From Hermodice carunculata (Eukaryota; Annelida; Polychaeta; Eunicida; Amphinomidae), in the NCBI GenBank assembly GCA_964020975.1, contig OZ026613.1, forward strand, positions 64,023,211 to 64,087,210: a DNA stretch of 64,000 nt, written 5' to 3'. Shown one piece after another: positions 36,809 to 48,539 of the stretch. The notes below the pieces were generated by a model that was given only the letters and a program-made list of their open reading frames with translations, had not been told where the DNA came from and ran no database searches. The stretch's first letter is position 1. Every line of letters starts with the position of its first letter. The position numbers were made by a program, and so were the translations under genes.

Positions 36809-37984
36809 CTGGGAAAAACAGGCAGCTTAGATTCTGCTTTGTTTGCAAGAAGAAAGCGTTCCAGGTTTTCTATTGGCTTCACTTTTAGTTTGACTGTCTC
36901 CTGTGTAGATCAAGGCTGTGAGTCGACACTTTTCTATGGAGCATGTAAAGTACCATTACAGCATCCAGCAGACCCCAAAGATACATTTTTGACCTGGGGC
37001 ATGGTATCATGGTAGATCTCATCCACTGTTCTCATTCACAATGTGACTTTTTTTATTGATTGAGAAAAGTATTTTTAAAAATGAAGCAAAAGAAAGTATG
37101 TAACCATTTTTGATGGGCTTTAAGGGTTAAACCTTGCATGACCAGGAGCATTGCCAATACAGCTGTCAGGTATAACTGGACGAGGGCAAGTGTGAGTGTG
37201 TGAGCTGCAGGCCAGGTTGAGATCGCTGTATTACTGTCCACAGGAGAGATCACCGAGGATCAGGTGTACTGTCTCACCAAGTGAAAGCGGTCTTTACTCA
37301 GGGGCCATGCAGTGGGGAGCCTCTCCCCTGTCCCTGTTTCCTAGCACCAGATGATACACTGATAATATTCATTGTTTCATAACAGTAGGACCAGCAAGGG
37401 TGTCCACTTCAGCCTCCTGAGGTTCGTGCACCATTTACTCTTGGAATACTATTGTCATGGCGAAGCTTGAGCAAAGTTTGGTTCATGCCAGCATCACCAT
37501 ATAAGGTAGTAGCCCACAGTAAAGATAATGAGACATTGTCTTAACTGTGATGCAAAAATAATTGGTTTTGATATCTGATGGATGATAGAAAAATGACGTT
37601 ATGTGCTGGTCTGCATGTACTGGAACAAAAAGGTTGATGCTGATGCCAGCCGTCCTGCAGCAAGGCTTGTTGTATGTCTCTCATAGTCTGTAATGAGGAA
37701 CAATGGCTGCCCATTGCATGCTTGCATGTTATAGCAGGAACCTTAATGTCAAGTTGTCTGGACCTGTACAGGCAGCTAAAAAGCCAACCCCCACTCCCTC
37801 ACTGCTCCGCTCACTAACCTTTGGCTGAGCGTGCAAGAGGAACAGCTCACCAGGGAAATAATCAGGAAGCCATTGTGGCTACGTGCTGCCTCCAGCATCC
37901 ACTCTGTTAGAGTTGGTCCATGTTCCACACTGGTTAGCTCTTTGTGGGTATCTCCCCTGGGAGGGCATAGGTTGCACATGGACA
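36809..37984. other. No gene seen
   Basis: Unique DNA with moderate GC content. Confidence 0.4.
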
Positions 37985-38228
37985 TTAAGCCTTTCCTGGT
38001 CAGAATAGGACGGAGTCAGTCGCTTTACTTGGCACAAGCTGGGTGCATTGCACCCAACCTGTGCCAAGTAAAGCTGTTGACCTGGTGCGTGCCGTCATGA
38101 CAGGAGGCCTTATTTATAGTTCACAGCTCAAAGTACTTCTTTTACATAGAATATGACTAAAAACATTATAAAACAGATAACAATTTAAATCCAGGCACTT
38201 TTGGGCCATATGTGCAAGAAAGGGTTAA
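37985..38228 (+). mobile_element. piggyBac-type MITE, cacttttgggc subfamily
   Basis: TTAA stands at both borders (37985-37988 and 38225-38228). Ends 'TTAAGCCTTTCCTGGTCAGA' and 'gtgcaagaaagggttaa' are inverted repeats over about 11 bp. The central hairpin is 'cgctttacttggcaca' with partner 'tgtgccaagtaaag' around 38020-38073. It lies 70 bp from, and tail to tail with, the next copy. Confidence 0.8.
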
Positions 38229-38298
38229 CAAGGGTAGAGAGGTATTGCAGCCTGTGGTCTGGTGTGAGATGGTAGTGAAATTAAACTAGTCGTAGGGT

Positions 38299-38540
38299 TT
38301 AACCCTTTCTCCCTTAAACCGGCCAAAACCAGCAGGTGGTCAAATGTCATCTGCTTCAGTGTATTCAACTAGTTTCAACAGTAATGAAAAACAGTTCTGA
38401 CTGAGAATTGTAGATGAGCCTTATCAAGTTAACATGCCCCAGGTCAACAACTTTCCTTGGCATGAGTTGGGCACTCAGTGCCCAACTCATGCCAAGGAAA
38501 GTTGTTGACTCAACTGTCAATTCAATGGGGAAGGGGTTAA
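38299..38540 (-). mobile_element. piggyBac-type MITE
   Basis: TTAA at 38299-38302 and 38537-38540. Ends 'TTAACCCTTTCTCCCTTAAA' and 'caatggggaaggggttaa'. The central hairpin is 'caactttccttggcatgag' with partner 'ctcatgccaaggaaagttg'. Opposite orientation to 37985 and 60354; about 85% alike to 60354 by eye. Confidence 0.85.
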
Positions 38541-39639
38541 CTGCACTATTCTGCAGTGACCGTTTTCCTTGTGCTTGATGTACAATTGAAAATCTGTATT
38601 TTTTGTCGTGTGCTTTCCGTGGGTTGTCATTAGAACAACTAAATTGCAATCATGTTTTACAGATTGAGATTTAAAAGTCCATTGTGATGTAATCATATGT
38701 GAGAAACATGAAAGATGACCTTTGACCTGTTCCACTGTCAACCTTCTGAAGACTGTCAGCAGCTTTCCTGTGTGCACTCTAGGTTCATAGCACTCAGAGT
38801 GTGCCAAGAAAATTCAGTTAAATGATGATGTATCATTTTAGTGAGAAATTACCAGATGACATTTACATGAGATACTGGTTGATAATTTTCATGGGAAAAT
38901 TTGCATGGCAATGTATCAGGGCTGGGTACCTCAGAGTTAAAGTCACGCAGATAAATGATTGGAGCCTGTGCAGAAAAGACTTGAATTTTGTAATTGGGTG
39001 TCAGTGAGCAAAGGGTTTGGCTGAGAGGGGGTAGAAGTCACATAACCGATGTGTATATCAGCAACAACTACTCTCAACTTCTGGATTCAACATCTGAGCC
39101 TGAGGGGCTGAAAATAATGATGCCACTTTATGGCTGCGCTGAAACAATTAAGACTGTTTGATTGTTCCAAAGGTGTTGAACTTTTGATGGGAGCAAACAT
39201 TATTTAGAGTATTTTAGAGGAGTTATTGCTACTTTTATCATGTTAACATGATAGATCTGCCAGAATATAACGCCCCTAAATGTGCTAGCAGTTGCAAAGA
39301 AGCAGAGAAAGTGCTGCTGGGAATACAGACTCACCATACATCAAAGGACAGTGGCTGACCCAAGGCTCCTGCCTGAAGGCCGCAAGAGGGGGAACATAAT
39401 GGCAGCGTCAGTACTTTAGCAAGTCTGTCTACTGGTAAAGGATGAAAAATAAATCCCATGCCATGGTATTAGTGTTGCCTGTATGCCTAAGACTTCTTTC
39501 TATCTCAATAAGCCTGTTATTTCCCCTTTCTGGTGAATAACGTTTCCACCCTGTGATGCAAGCGACAGCCGCTCCCTCGTGGCTGCCAAATTTTCTTTCT
39601 TTTCCATTACTGAGCTGATAACTGCCTCTGGATGCTGAA
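38541..39639. other. No gene seen
   Basis: Unique DNA; one 'gatgacctttgacctg' word near 38715. Confidence 0.4.
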
Positions 39640-40240
39640 GCCATAAAATTGAATTTTACGTTCAAAGTAAAAGAGACTTAAAATATTTGAATGGTAATCA
39701 CCTGTTTAATGAATTTAGACAGAGACTGTTATCATGCTTTGAGCACACGAGGAGTCAGATTGGGAAAATGAACTGAGGTTTAATTGATGGATCAGATTGC
39801 TGCAATGATCTGTTTCTGATTCAAATGTTCCATTTACAGATAACATTAAGGTTTCGTATCTGATGTGCACAACATTACATTTAGCAATGACTCACTTTCA
39901 CAGTTAAATGATTATTTCTCTGTAAAAAATGAATTGCAAGAAATAAATCCACAGGCACTCATAGATATTGTCAGATTTGCATGTAATAAAATCTGGGAAT
40001 CATCATCAATTTGACACATGTTTCTCTTACTTCTTTTGTAATCATTTGATTTAATAGGTTTTGGTTAGTCCTAGCTACAATTTTATGCAGTATTTCACAA
40101 CCAGAGTGGGGTTTTGTGTGTGTGTGTTCGGTATGATCCATCATTAAGAATGTGGAACAGTGCCTAGACTGATGGATGCAGAGAGACTGGATAACATTTA
40201 CATTATTTATAAAGATGTTCATCTGCATTCCAAATGGCTG
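39640..40240. promoter_or_regulatory. Candidate enhancer-like AT-rich unique block
   Basis: Dense in homeodomain-type words ('tttaatgaattta', 'gtttaattgatgg', 'aaatgattatttctc') plus 'cacctg' E-box and 'tgactca' AP-1-like words. It contains no repeat signature. This is a weak inference; no conservation data are available. Confidence 0.2.
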
Positions 40241-41859
40241 AACATCACAAAATGCTTTAATTATCTAATTCTGTCAGTTTGACTAATAAGCCCATTTTCC
40301 AAATCAGCAAAATATTTTTAACAACTCACGTCAGCATCTGAAAACCGAAAACAAATGTATGGAAATTTAAAAGGTTATCTTTTATCAATAACTCTGATGT
40401 AAAACGTGAACATGTTTTTTTTTTAAATTTTGAGATATTGCCATTTATTTATAGTTTCTGTTTGGGAAAGAAGTTCGGGAAAATACCTGCAGAAAATATT
40501 GCTTGGTGAGAGCAGGCTGTGGTTGGAATGGTGGCGGGTTGTGTGAGGTTAGGGACCATGGACTAAAGGAATGATGGTGATAGACTTTGTTGTGTAAGCC
40601 AGAGATTGAGGGATCAGACAGAGGGCCTAAGACGTACCAATCTTAGGGTGTGCTTAGTTTGATAGACAGTGGCCACTGGCTTCCCTGTGTCAATCTGTCC
40701 CTATTCAGTATTTCATGCTTGCAAAATGGTGCACGGTTTACTGCTGCTGAAACATTTGGGAAGCAAGACAATGACAGTTCTGTTATCTCAGATTCATCAA
40801 TTACATGTGTTTTCTGGTGAAAAATACACATTAGTACAGAGGGCTTATTGATATCTGGGGGCCAGGCAGGCAGAAATACACAAGACTTTCAGTTGTTGGT
40901 GATTGTAATCCCAGATATGAAACAAGTAAGTATGTTAAAAAGTCTTGATGGCAAGATTGTCCTTGTCAGTGCACAGGCAATACATTGTTTCCTGAGCCTT
41001 CAAACTGTCAGTTGATAGGTGCATGTGTTACATAATGTTGAACATCACTTCAAAACCTGAGGCAGTCAGAATTGTTTTTAAAGTTGGAAGACTTTGCAGC
41101 ACATAAAATATGAGAATGCTTTTCTCATATGTTGAGATAGAAACTTTGATGGTCCTTGTTCATTTGATATCATGTCATGTGGTTTGCTTACCCAGAAACA
41201 CAAAGGTCTTCTGATGAACATTCATCTTTACCAAATGAGAGATAAATCTGTATCAGTGGTGGTAGATTATTCCATCGTGTCCATCATTGTTCATTTTTAA
41301 TCACTGTCAGGTGTTCAAATGAATTTTTCAAAATGTTTGCTCAATTTAAAATTCACCCTTCATGTGTGTCCTTGGAGTATCAATGTTGAGTGATGTAGTA
41401 TGTCAAACTATCATGTCAATATCAGTTCTATATAGACCTCAGTACAAATATAGTGGTAAAATATACACTTTGCAATATAGCAGATGTAATAAGTCAACTA
41501 AATTTGGCTTTGAACATTCATAGTAGTTTAATTTCTTTCCCACAATTTGCACTCCATATTTGCTGTAATGGGTTTCATTAATAATGGATCATCAATCAAT
41601 TTGACAAACTCATTATCAAAGACAAAAAACTGGGGATATTCCCAACACTAATCCATATGGGGATCTACATCAAATATCTCACAGCAAATTTGTGTATTTT
41701 CAGTTGCAGTGATAAGTTTTTTTCTCAGTGTGGGTTTTATTTTTGAGAACTTAGAGATTGTAACAAAATGTTTAGATGACATTGTAATCTAAACAGTCAG
41801 TGAAGACAATGCATTCTAAACATTTTTTTTTTTTGAGACATTGCATTCTTAACATTCTT
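40241..41859. other. No gene seen
   Basis: Unique AT-rich DNA; T-run at 41823-41834. Confidence 0.45.
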
Positions 41860-42107
41860 TTAACTCATTCCATACTATGGTCCCATTCCTTGGTCAGTGG
41901 TTCTGGCACTGCCTGGCAAGTCATGCTGCAGCTGCCCTTGCAGCAGCTGCAGCATGACTTGCCAGGTAGTGCCAGAACCACTGACCTAAGACTATAGGCA
42001 TGTTGGTACTTGAATGAAAGCTCTTTTCATGAAGAATTTAAATATGCAATTGTCTTAAATCTAGGTAAATATACATAAATATCAGGGACTGGTATGGAAT
42101 GAGTTAA
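41860..42107 (+). mobile_element. TTAA-flanked MITE with 44-bp hairpin
   Basis: TTAA at both borders (41860-41863 and 42104-42107). The 16-bp terminal inverted repeats TTAACTCATTCCATAC are perfect. The centre is a near-perfect inverted repeat: arms 41892-41935 and 41943-41986 pair at 43 of 44 positions around a 7-base loop. The right arm of the element ('ttggtacttgaatgaaagct') is shared with the copy at 61960. piggyBac-superfamily elements insert at and duplicate TTAA, so that assignment is likely. Transcripts would fold like a miRNA precursor. Confidence 0.85.
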
Positions 42108-42322
42108 CCCATTCCTGGTTACAATATGACTGAGTCAATAGCTTTACTTGGCATGGATTGAGCGCAGTGTGCCAAACTCAGGCCAAGGAAACTTGTTGAC
42201 CCGGGGCCTGCTGTCATGAATGATCTAACTTACAATTCTCAGCAGAAATAGTGAAGAAATTTCAGTAAAATGTTAAGGCAGACAGCACTTTTGGGCAATT
42301 GGAGGGGGGAAAGGTGCGTTCA
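42104..42322 (+). mobile_element. piggyBac-type MITE sharing a TTAA
   Basis: It begins at the same TTAA that ends the previous element: 'TTAACCCATTCCTGGTTACA'. The body follows the 37985 and 52237 copies ('gctttacttggcatgg', 'ttgttgacccggggcctg', 'gacagcacttttgggcaa'). The right end is decayed near 42310-42322 ('aaaggtgcgttcaa'). Confidence 0.65.
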
Positions 42323-43490
42323 ACTCCTTGGCCCGGGTGTGGGGGGTGGGAGCACTTACCCAAATTTTTTGGCAGAAGAGTGGAAGTCTGCACCTTGTAA
42401 AGCACCTCCTTCATTAGGGTACTTTTCCACAGAAATAATACTGCAGTTTGGGAAATTTTATCCATAATGTTCAGTGAAATATATTTCCAAATATTTCTGT
42501 TGATAATGATAGTACTTCCACAAGAAAATTTTGACCTCTCATAGGGAAATTTGATGAGATTTTGAACTGTTTGGTGGAAAATTGCCCTTTTTTTGGTGAA
42601 AGTTTGGGCAACATGGAGCATTGTCAAGGAAAGTTTACTGAAAGAAATGGCCAATCGGGACATGAAGGTAGGTGCTTGAATGAAAAACATCCCTATCAGG
42701 AATCTATATATGCAGTTTTCATGTAAGTACCGGGTAACATACAAATATACAGGAAATCTGTCACAAGTGTTGAATAGGATGAAAGACACTAAACTCTTGA
42801 TATGAATCCAGATTTAACCATTTCATTGCAAAGTACATAGTCATCACAGACCGGCCCTTTCCACTGGAAGCAGGGAGTGGAGCTTCATTGAGATGCATTT
42901 GGCTGAGATCATGTAAGGAAGCCAGAACAAGTTTGATCCCCAGCTACAACTTTAGATTGATACATTGTGACCTCATCAGGGTCCTTCTGCTTCAGAGCTT
43001 GTGTGTCCATTTACCTTTAGAATGAATGCGATGAATTGATGAACAGTATCACTGTGTAAGATTACTGTGGTTCCAAAAGCCATTGTAAACAGCTGATGAT
43101 GCGTCTTGTTGAAGAAGCAGAGTTCGTGCCAGCATGAACAGCAAGTAATTGTGAAATAATGCGAGCCGGCTTATGTAAGTATTACAGTATAAGCAGCCAC
43201 CTTTTCTCCATTAGGTTTCCCAAGCGTGAAACTTAGATGGCTTTGTGAGCTCTGTGTTGTAATAGAGACTTTGTAGCTTCTGGATGTGGCTGACTTCTGG
43301 TACTTGATCTTTGTATGCCAACATGATTATAGGCTGACATTTCAGCTGTAGTCAGACAGTACTAATTTCACAGATCTATTGATGGCCCGAAGCCACACCT
43401 TAGACATTTAGGGTTGAACCTATATATTTAATTTCTATACCAACGATTTGAGGGTTTTTTTCTATACCAAAATAATAAAGCCTAGACAGC
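42323..43490. other. No gene seen; MITE shreds
   Basis: A segment near 42664-42780 ('gtgcttgaatgaaaaacatc' and following text) resembles the right half of the element at 41860, suggesting a remnant. The 175-codon minus-strand frame here (42262-42789) overlaps two repeats and is not a gene. Confidence 0.4.
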
Positions 43491-43549
43491 GAGCCTCCTG
43501 ATCCACTGGTGAAGGGTCCAAGAGACCTGAAACATGTTGAGAGAGGCTC
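43491..43549 (+). ncRNA. Hammerhead-like motif, one core base changed
   Basis: Outer arms GAGCCTC (43491-43497) and GAGGCTC (43543-43549) pair. Inside, CTGGTGA (43506-43512) replaces the canonical CTGATGA at core position A6. Stem II AGG-g-TC / GACCT (one bulged G) closes a CAAGA loop, then GAAA (43529-43532). A palindromic CATG serves as minimal stem III with GTT as the cut triplet. Layout is like the motif at 18875, but the A6 change should abolish or greatly reduce activity. Confidence 0.4.
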
Positions 43550-44190
43550 CACTTTTTATATTCATGATACCTCCTAGCTTTGTTGACTCGTTTTTGATGT
43601 CATTTTTCTACACAGGCTGTGGTAGATATTATATATGGAGAGATATTCTATTGGTCAGGCAGGATGGTTGTGAACAGAATAGAGAGACAGAACCCCCAGA
43701 TTTATATGTATTTTATGGTAGACATATGTACGAAGAGCTTTATTTTTTATGAGCGTAACTGAACACACTAAAAGAAAAAAAAAAGGATTTTCAAGTGACT
43801 GTCAAAGGCCCATAATCTGTGTTACGTGTGTGGTCAGTTGAACCTTCAGTTTCCAGCAAAGCTGGTTTGTTAGCTAGTAAATGTATCCCAGTTTGCCATG
43901 AACAAGTCTGATTTCTCCATTTGAGAAGGTAATTGCTTACCAAGTTGTGAGAAAAGCTGGGAGCATGGTGCAGGCAGCATGGTGCAGGCTGCATGCCACT
44001 GACATCCAGAACACTTGGCATTGTCCCCATCAGTGCTTCCACTCCTTATATTACTGGTATCATCCCAGACAAGGGCATGAACTCACAGCACTATCACACT
44101 TTCAGAGGAGAGGTGCTTTGATGGGGGAGAAATGTAGAAATACATCCATAGATTCATTGACCTTTGGAAATGTAAGCTTGACTGTGGAGG

Positions 44191-44240
44191 CATGTCAGTG
44201 TCATGTCAGTGTCATGTCAGTGTCATGTCAGTGTCATGTT
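44191..44240. repeat. 11-bp tandem repeat
   Basis: 'catgtcagtgt' repeated four and a half times. Confidence 0.95.
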
Positions 44241-44687
44241 GTTGTTGGTCTCATCTTCTCCCATGTACATGCCAAGTGTAGTCCTTTGCTGCTCAAGCCT
44301 GTTAAAAGTGTCCACATGCCAGATATTGACATCTTCTTCAGTGGTTTGGCTTGAGTTTTTTATTTAGTAGAAAACATTTTGAATGACATATGAAGACAAG
44401 ATATGGCAGGATTTTGTCCAGAGTTGACAGAGTTGCTAAAGATCAGTTGGTGTCTTATGTTCAATTTTGTTATAATTAAATGGTTGCCAAGCATCTTCAG
44501 CCAATCAGAGATCACGACTGCTGCAGATCGTATTGTCAAGCATTCGACATGTTGCATGCTTCAAGCTTTAATACCTTCTTTGGGCCTATTGACAGCACTG
44601 CCTCACATGAACCCTTCCAGGACAAGGCACGTTTACTGTGTTATAAAGTGAAACAAAACAAAGGTATGTTGGCACTGTTAGGCAAGA

Positions 44688-44729
44688 AGTATGACCGGTT
44701 TCAACCCTAGGTAGGTCTCATCAGGCACT
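44688..44729 (-). ncRNA. Hammerhead ribozyme-like motif
   Basis: On the minus strand: CTGATGA (44724 to 44718), stem II GACC...GGTT with a short loop (one G-T closing pair), GAAA (44702 to 44699), palindromic CCGG and the cut triplet GTC ending at 44693. All core bases are present. Stem I is weak: ATACT against AGTGC, with an A-C mismatch next to the core and one G-T pair. Likely an older relative of the 18875 motif, sharing 'accggtttc' in the complementary strand. Confidence 0.6.
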
Positions 44730-45002
44730 GAAAGTTTAACGGCTGCTATTGCCATTTATATATACATGAACATGGCAAAAAAAAAGTTTACTGTGCTACC
44801 CTGGTATCACCGTGACTGTCTTTCCTGCAAGTGCAGCTGATTGCAACCTCAAATTCTGTGGGATCACATTAAATAAAAACACAATTAAGTACAATGTATA
44901 CAACATTTGACATGCTGTCTTGGTTTTGCTACGTGATTGATCTGCAGGCTGAATGGGTATTGTCTTCACCATATATGTATATGTGTCCATCTGTTCACTT
45001 TT

Positions 45003-45240
45003 CATGTCTGAATTTTAACTTTTTGGTGCATTGAGACATTTTCATGATGCATGACACACACATAAATAGGAGGACTAAAAGGCACATCATATTGCAAAAG
45101 TTCATTTGGGTCTTTTGATGAATTTTTTGCATTTATTTATGTGGGCCAGTGATCACTAGATGGCAGCACCTTACAGTCTCAACCGGTGATAAATGTTGGG
45201 AACTGTACATGGTGCAAGGTGATAATATTTTATATTATAT
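45003..45240. repeat. Dispersed repeat, 'ggcagcacctta' copy 1
   Basis: 'gggccagtgatcactagatg' and 'gcagcaccttacagtctcaa' parallel 56953-56990 ('gggccagtgatcacaaggtg', 'gcagcaccttagtctcaag'). Upstream text in both has a '..tgacatgcacatttatata..'-like segment. Noncoding. Confidence 0.6.
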
Positions 45241-46049
45241 TCACCAGGCATTATCACAGAGTGTAACTCTACAGTTCACCGCCATGTTTTGACACACAGT
45301 GTGAAGCCATACATTTGGTTGGAAGTTTAACATGCTTTTGATCTCCAGTGAAGTTCTCATGTAATGCAACCAGATCCATGTGGTTCAAATTATAGACATC
45401 CCAGTTCTGCTTTAACATACCTTGATAAAACGTGACAGAAAATGGTGCATCTTATAAGTGTAAAAGGCTATCTGGTGCCAAGCCATCACGAGGCTAGCCC
45501 AGGTTACAACAAGCTGTAAGTAGGACTGTTGAAGGATAGTGCAGGGCCCACTGGTGCCGTTAGCCAACTAGCCAAATGCTGATATTTCATTTATTTGGCT
45601 AAAGAAATTTGCAAATGGCTCTACCCAATTTGGCTACAAATTTTGGAAGCCCAGATCTGTCCCTGATAGTGTCTATCTGACAGTTGACATAATTATTAAA
45701 AGTCTTGACATCATTGAGATTCCATTCCTGTATATGTAATACAAACATCTTTTTATAGCCAAAAGCACCACTAGTGTAAAACCTACTTCAGCCATAGTAC
45801 ATACCTATTGACACAGTTATTGAGATCCCATTTGTATGCATTATACACTCATACAGGTGACAACTGCTGGGAAATGTACATGTCCCATAAATGCTTGTCA
45901 CGTGTAGTGTTTCCTGACACAGCGGGTGTTCAGATTTTTAAAATTTTCCATGTATAAGTATTTCTGCCCCCACCATGCCTTCCTGGCGGGCCGCAGCCTG
46001 GACTGTTCAAAGGTCCTGTCTTGTCTTGTCACAAGATCTGTCTCTGGTA

Positions 46050-46310
46050 TATGATGTGCTGGAACTTTATGAAACTTCAGTGGGAATGTGACAGCGGCAA
46101 TAATCTTGGAATGAATTTGATGCTGGAGGTGCCATTAATGACTGCAAAGGGTCTGTGACATTTGGTCACCTCATGGCCTCAATCAGTGCATGTGTTGGGG
46201 AGATGGCACCCAGTGCCCTACACTGCAGTACATGTAGGTTACATGATGAGCTTATTACAGGACCTTATAGAGCCTTGAAAATTATTTGGGTGGCCAAGAG
46301 GGACACTTGA
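46050..46310. repeat. Dispersed repeat, second block of copy 1
   Basis: 'atgagcttattacaggacct' plus 'tatagagcctt' and 'ttatttgggtggccaag' parallel 57310-57360 ('atgagcttattacaggaccg', 'catagagtcttt', 'gtttggatagctaag'). 'ggaatgaatttgatgctgg' parallels 57168-57186. The blocks are 1.1 kb apart here and 0.3 kb apart at 57 kb, so one copy has an insertion or deletion. Confidence 0.5.
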
Positions 46311-46320
46311 GACCTTAAAG

Positions 46321-46793
46321 TCATTATACATTTATTACACACACATACATCTATACAGCCACTGGCCTTTTACCTTCATCTGCCTTAGATTGTCTCCACA
46401 TAAGTTGTCTGTAGCAAGTTTCGGTTTTCCATGTCAATCTTGACAGAGAGCCTGTTTTGCTGCTATCACATTTGTGTTTGGAAAATAGAGAGGACTCTTA
46501 TGAACTCGAAGCGCAAGAATGAGATTTTGCACTGGCACATATAAGATTGCACAATAAATGTCTGCACATGACATTGCACCATCTTGGATGAGGATAATTT
46601 CAATGCAATTAATTTCAAATCTGTGGGTAGATTGATGGAAGAACCACACAAAAGTACATGCCTCAGAAACATGTCTTAGTTGTGGATGCCCTGCTCAAAA
46701 GTTCCCAGTGTATATTATCTTGTCTTAATTTATCCATCAAAATAGACTAGATACAAAAATATGTGGTGGTATACTGTGTGTCTGTCTGTATGT
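46321..46793. other. No gene seen
   Basis: Unique DNA. Confidence 0.45.
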
Positions 46794-46817
46794 AGATATG
46801 TATGTATGTATGTATGC

Positions 46818-46875
<58 letters not shown>
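46794..46875. repeat. (GTAT)n and (AT)n microsatellite
   Basis: 'atgtatgtatgtatg' passes into an uninterrupted TA run. Confidence 0.95.
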
Positions 46876-46879
<4 letters not shown>

Positions 46880-48539
46880 TACATACAGTTGCAATATATA
46901 TACATGTGTAATAATATAATAATTGCAAAGACTTGCTGCTGAAACATACTGGGAATGCCTGTAGGGAGTTCTTATGCTATGCACATTCCAACTCACTGTC
47001 CCTTACTTCGCAAAGTTCTGTCACTACAGAAACTGTAATGTTCGCGTAAGAATTAATATGCTCCATAAGTTTTGGCACATTCGAGTAAATCCCTGAGATT
47101 GTACAAGGGAAATTGAGATTTTAACAGTTCATACACATGATACACTCACTGAGATTTATCATGGACATCTGCCAAAATATTTTAGTCACACACTTAATTT
47201 TTTACCCTAGGAAACTAAAAATAGATTCTTGGGGACTGTCAAATCAGTTCATTTGTACATGTATATAGAATTTATCACAAGATATTAAATTTCAAAGCTG
47301 TGCCTTTCCATTCTCACTTGTTCTCTGTACTTCCAAGATTTCAAATCTGCAAACATTCTGTGTATGGAAAAAAACTGATACAACAGTCCCACAGATATCT
47401 ATGCGAAGTTTCTTAATTTAAGTTTGTGAATACAATATTTTTGCAGGTATCTTTAATAAAAATCAAAAATAGACCCCTCCAGAAAATCAGAACTTGCAAT
47501 TTTAACATGTACTGTGTTAATGTTTTATTTATATTGGGAGATTTTCCTCATCTTTTGTTCTTTAAAAAGATACACAGTTTTATGTAAGGAAGAGAAGAAA
47601 TAAAGATAGGAGGCTGACTTAGACAGCATAATTTGAAATGCACAGAGCTTGACCTTCGCCACGGTGAAGATAGTCCCAATAGGACATGTCAGATACACTA
47701 TTCTGCATGGTGGCAGCACCTGCTTCCTGTGTCACAGGACTGTTTCAACCAATGAATGAAACAGGTTTTGTTTATTCCCCAGTAAAATGCTAGCTGTAGT
47801 CAACATGCTCCATTCATGTAAACTAATTATTGCTACACCTTCAAGTGCCCACAATTTGGGAAAGTGGGACTTAAACCCTGCACCGAGCATGTCAGTAAAA
47901 CCAATCTCCTGGTGGGCCAGGAAAACAGCCAATTTATGTAGTGGTGAAAATACAAAATAAAAAGTCACTGCCCTGACAACTTTGCTCTAAGTAGCATTGT
48001 GTATGTACTTTGCTACCAGCTGACATTTTCTTCTAGGTCATGTTTGTACAGCATAATATTTACTGGGAAAACTGTGTATGGACAGAAAGCTTATGCCCCA
48101 CGATGAAATAAACTGCTTGAAAACTATTTGCATTGGGATAGTCATTAGCACTTAATGGTTCAGTGCTGTGATTTGGTATCGATAATGATAAATTTACCAA
48201 GCCAGGGAGTCACGGAACAATGTGTTTGAGACAACACACAGTGACAGTGCCTTTCTCCAACAGGGATATTGCCTTTGCCTGGAAGGGAAATTCTATACTT
48301 CTGGGGATTGAGATCCACAACAGGCCAGCAAAGTTATATTGCACTCACTGTCAATATTTAGCTACAACATGACAGAGTTGTAGATCAAACAGACTTTATT
48401 TCCACTGATGACCTAGAAATTTGATTATAGTTTAATACCACAAGTGGCGACAAGCTAACGAGCTGAAAATTAGCCCATATCCTCACAAAGAATGAGTCAT
48501 TTTGTCCCCATTGCTTTTTCCTAGCAAGGGCCTCTCAGC
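46876..48539. other. No gene seen
   Basis: Unique DNA with no repeat family recognised. Confidence 0.45.

Noticed and set aside
42262-42789. 175-codon open frame, minus strand
   Set aside because: It overlaps the end of one MITE and a remnant of another; no domain.
42961-43000. Possible fourth hammerhead around 'cctcatcaggg' (minus CTGATGAGG)
   Set aside because: No GAAA at the right distance and no stem II.
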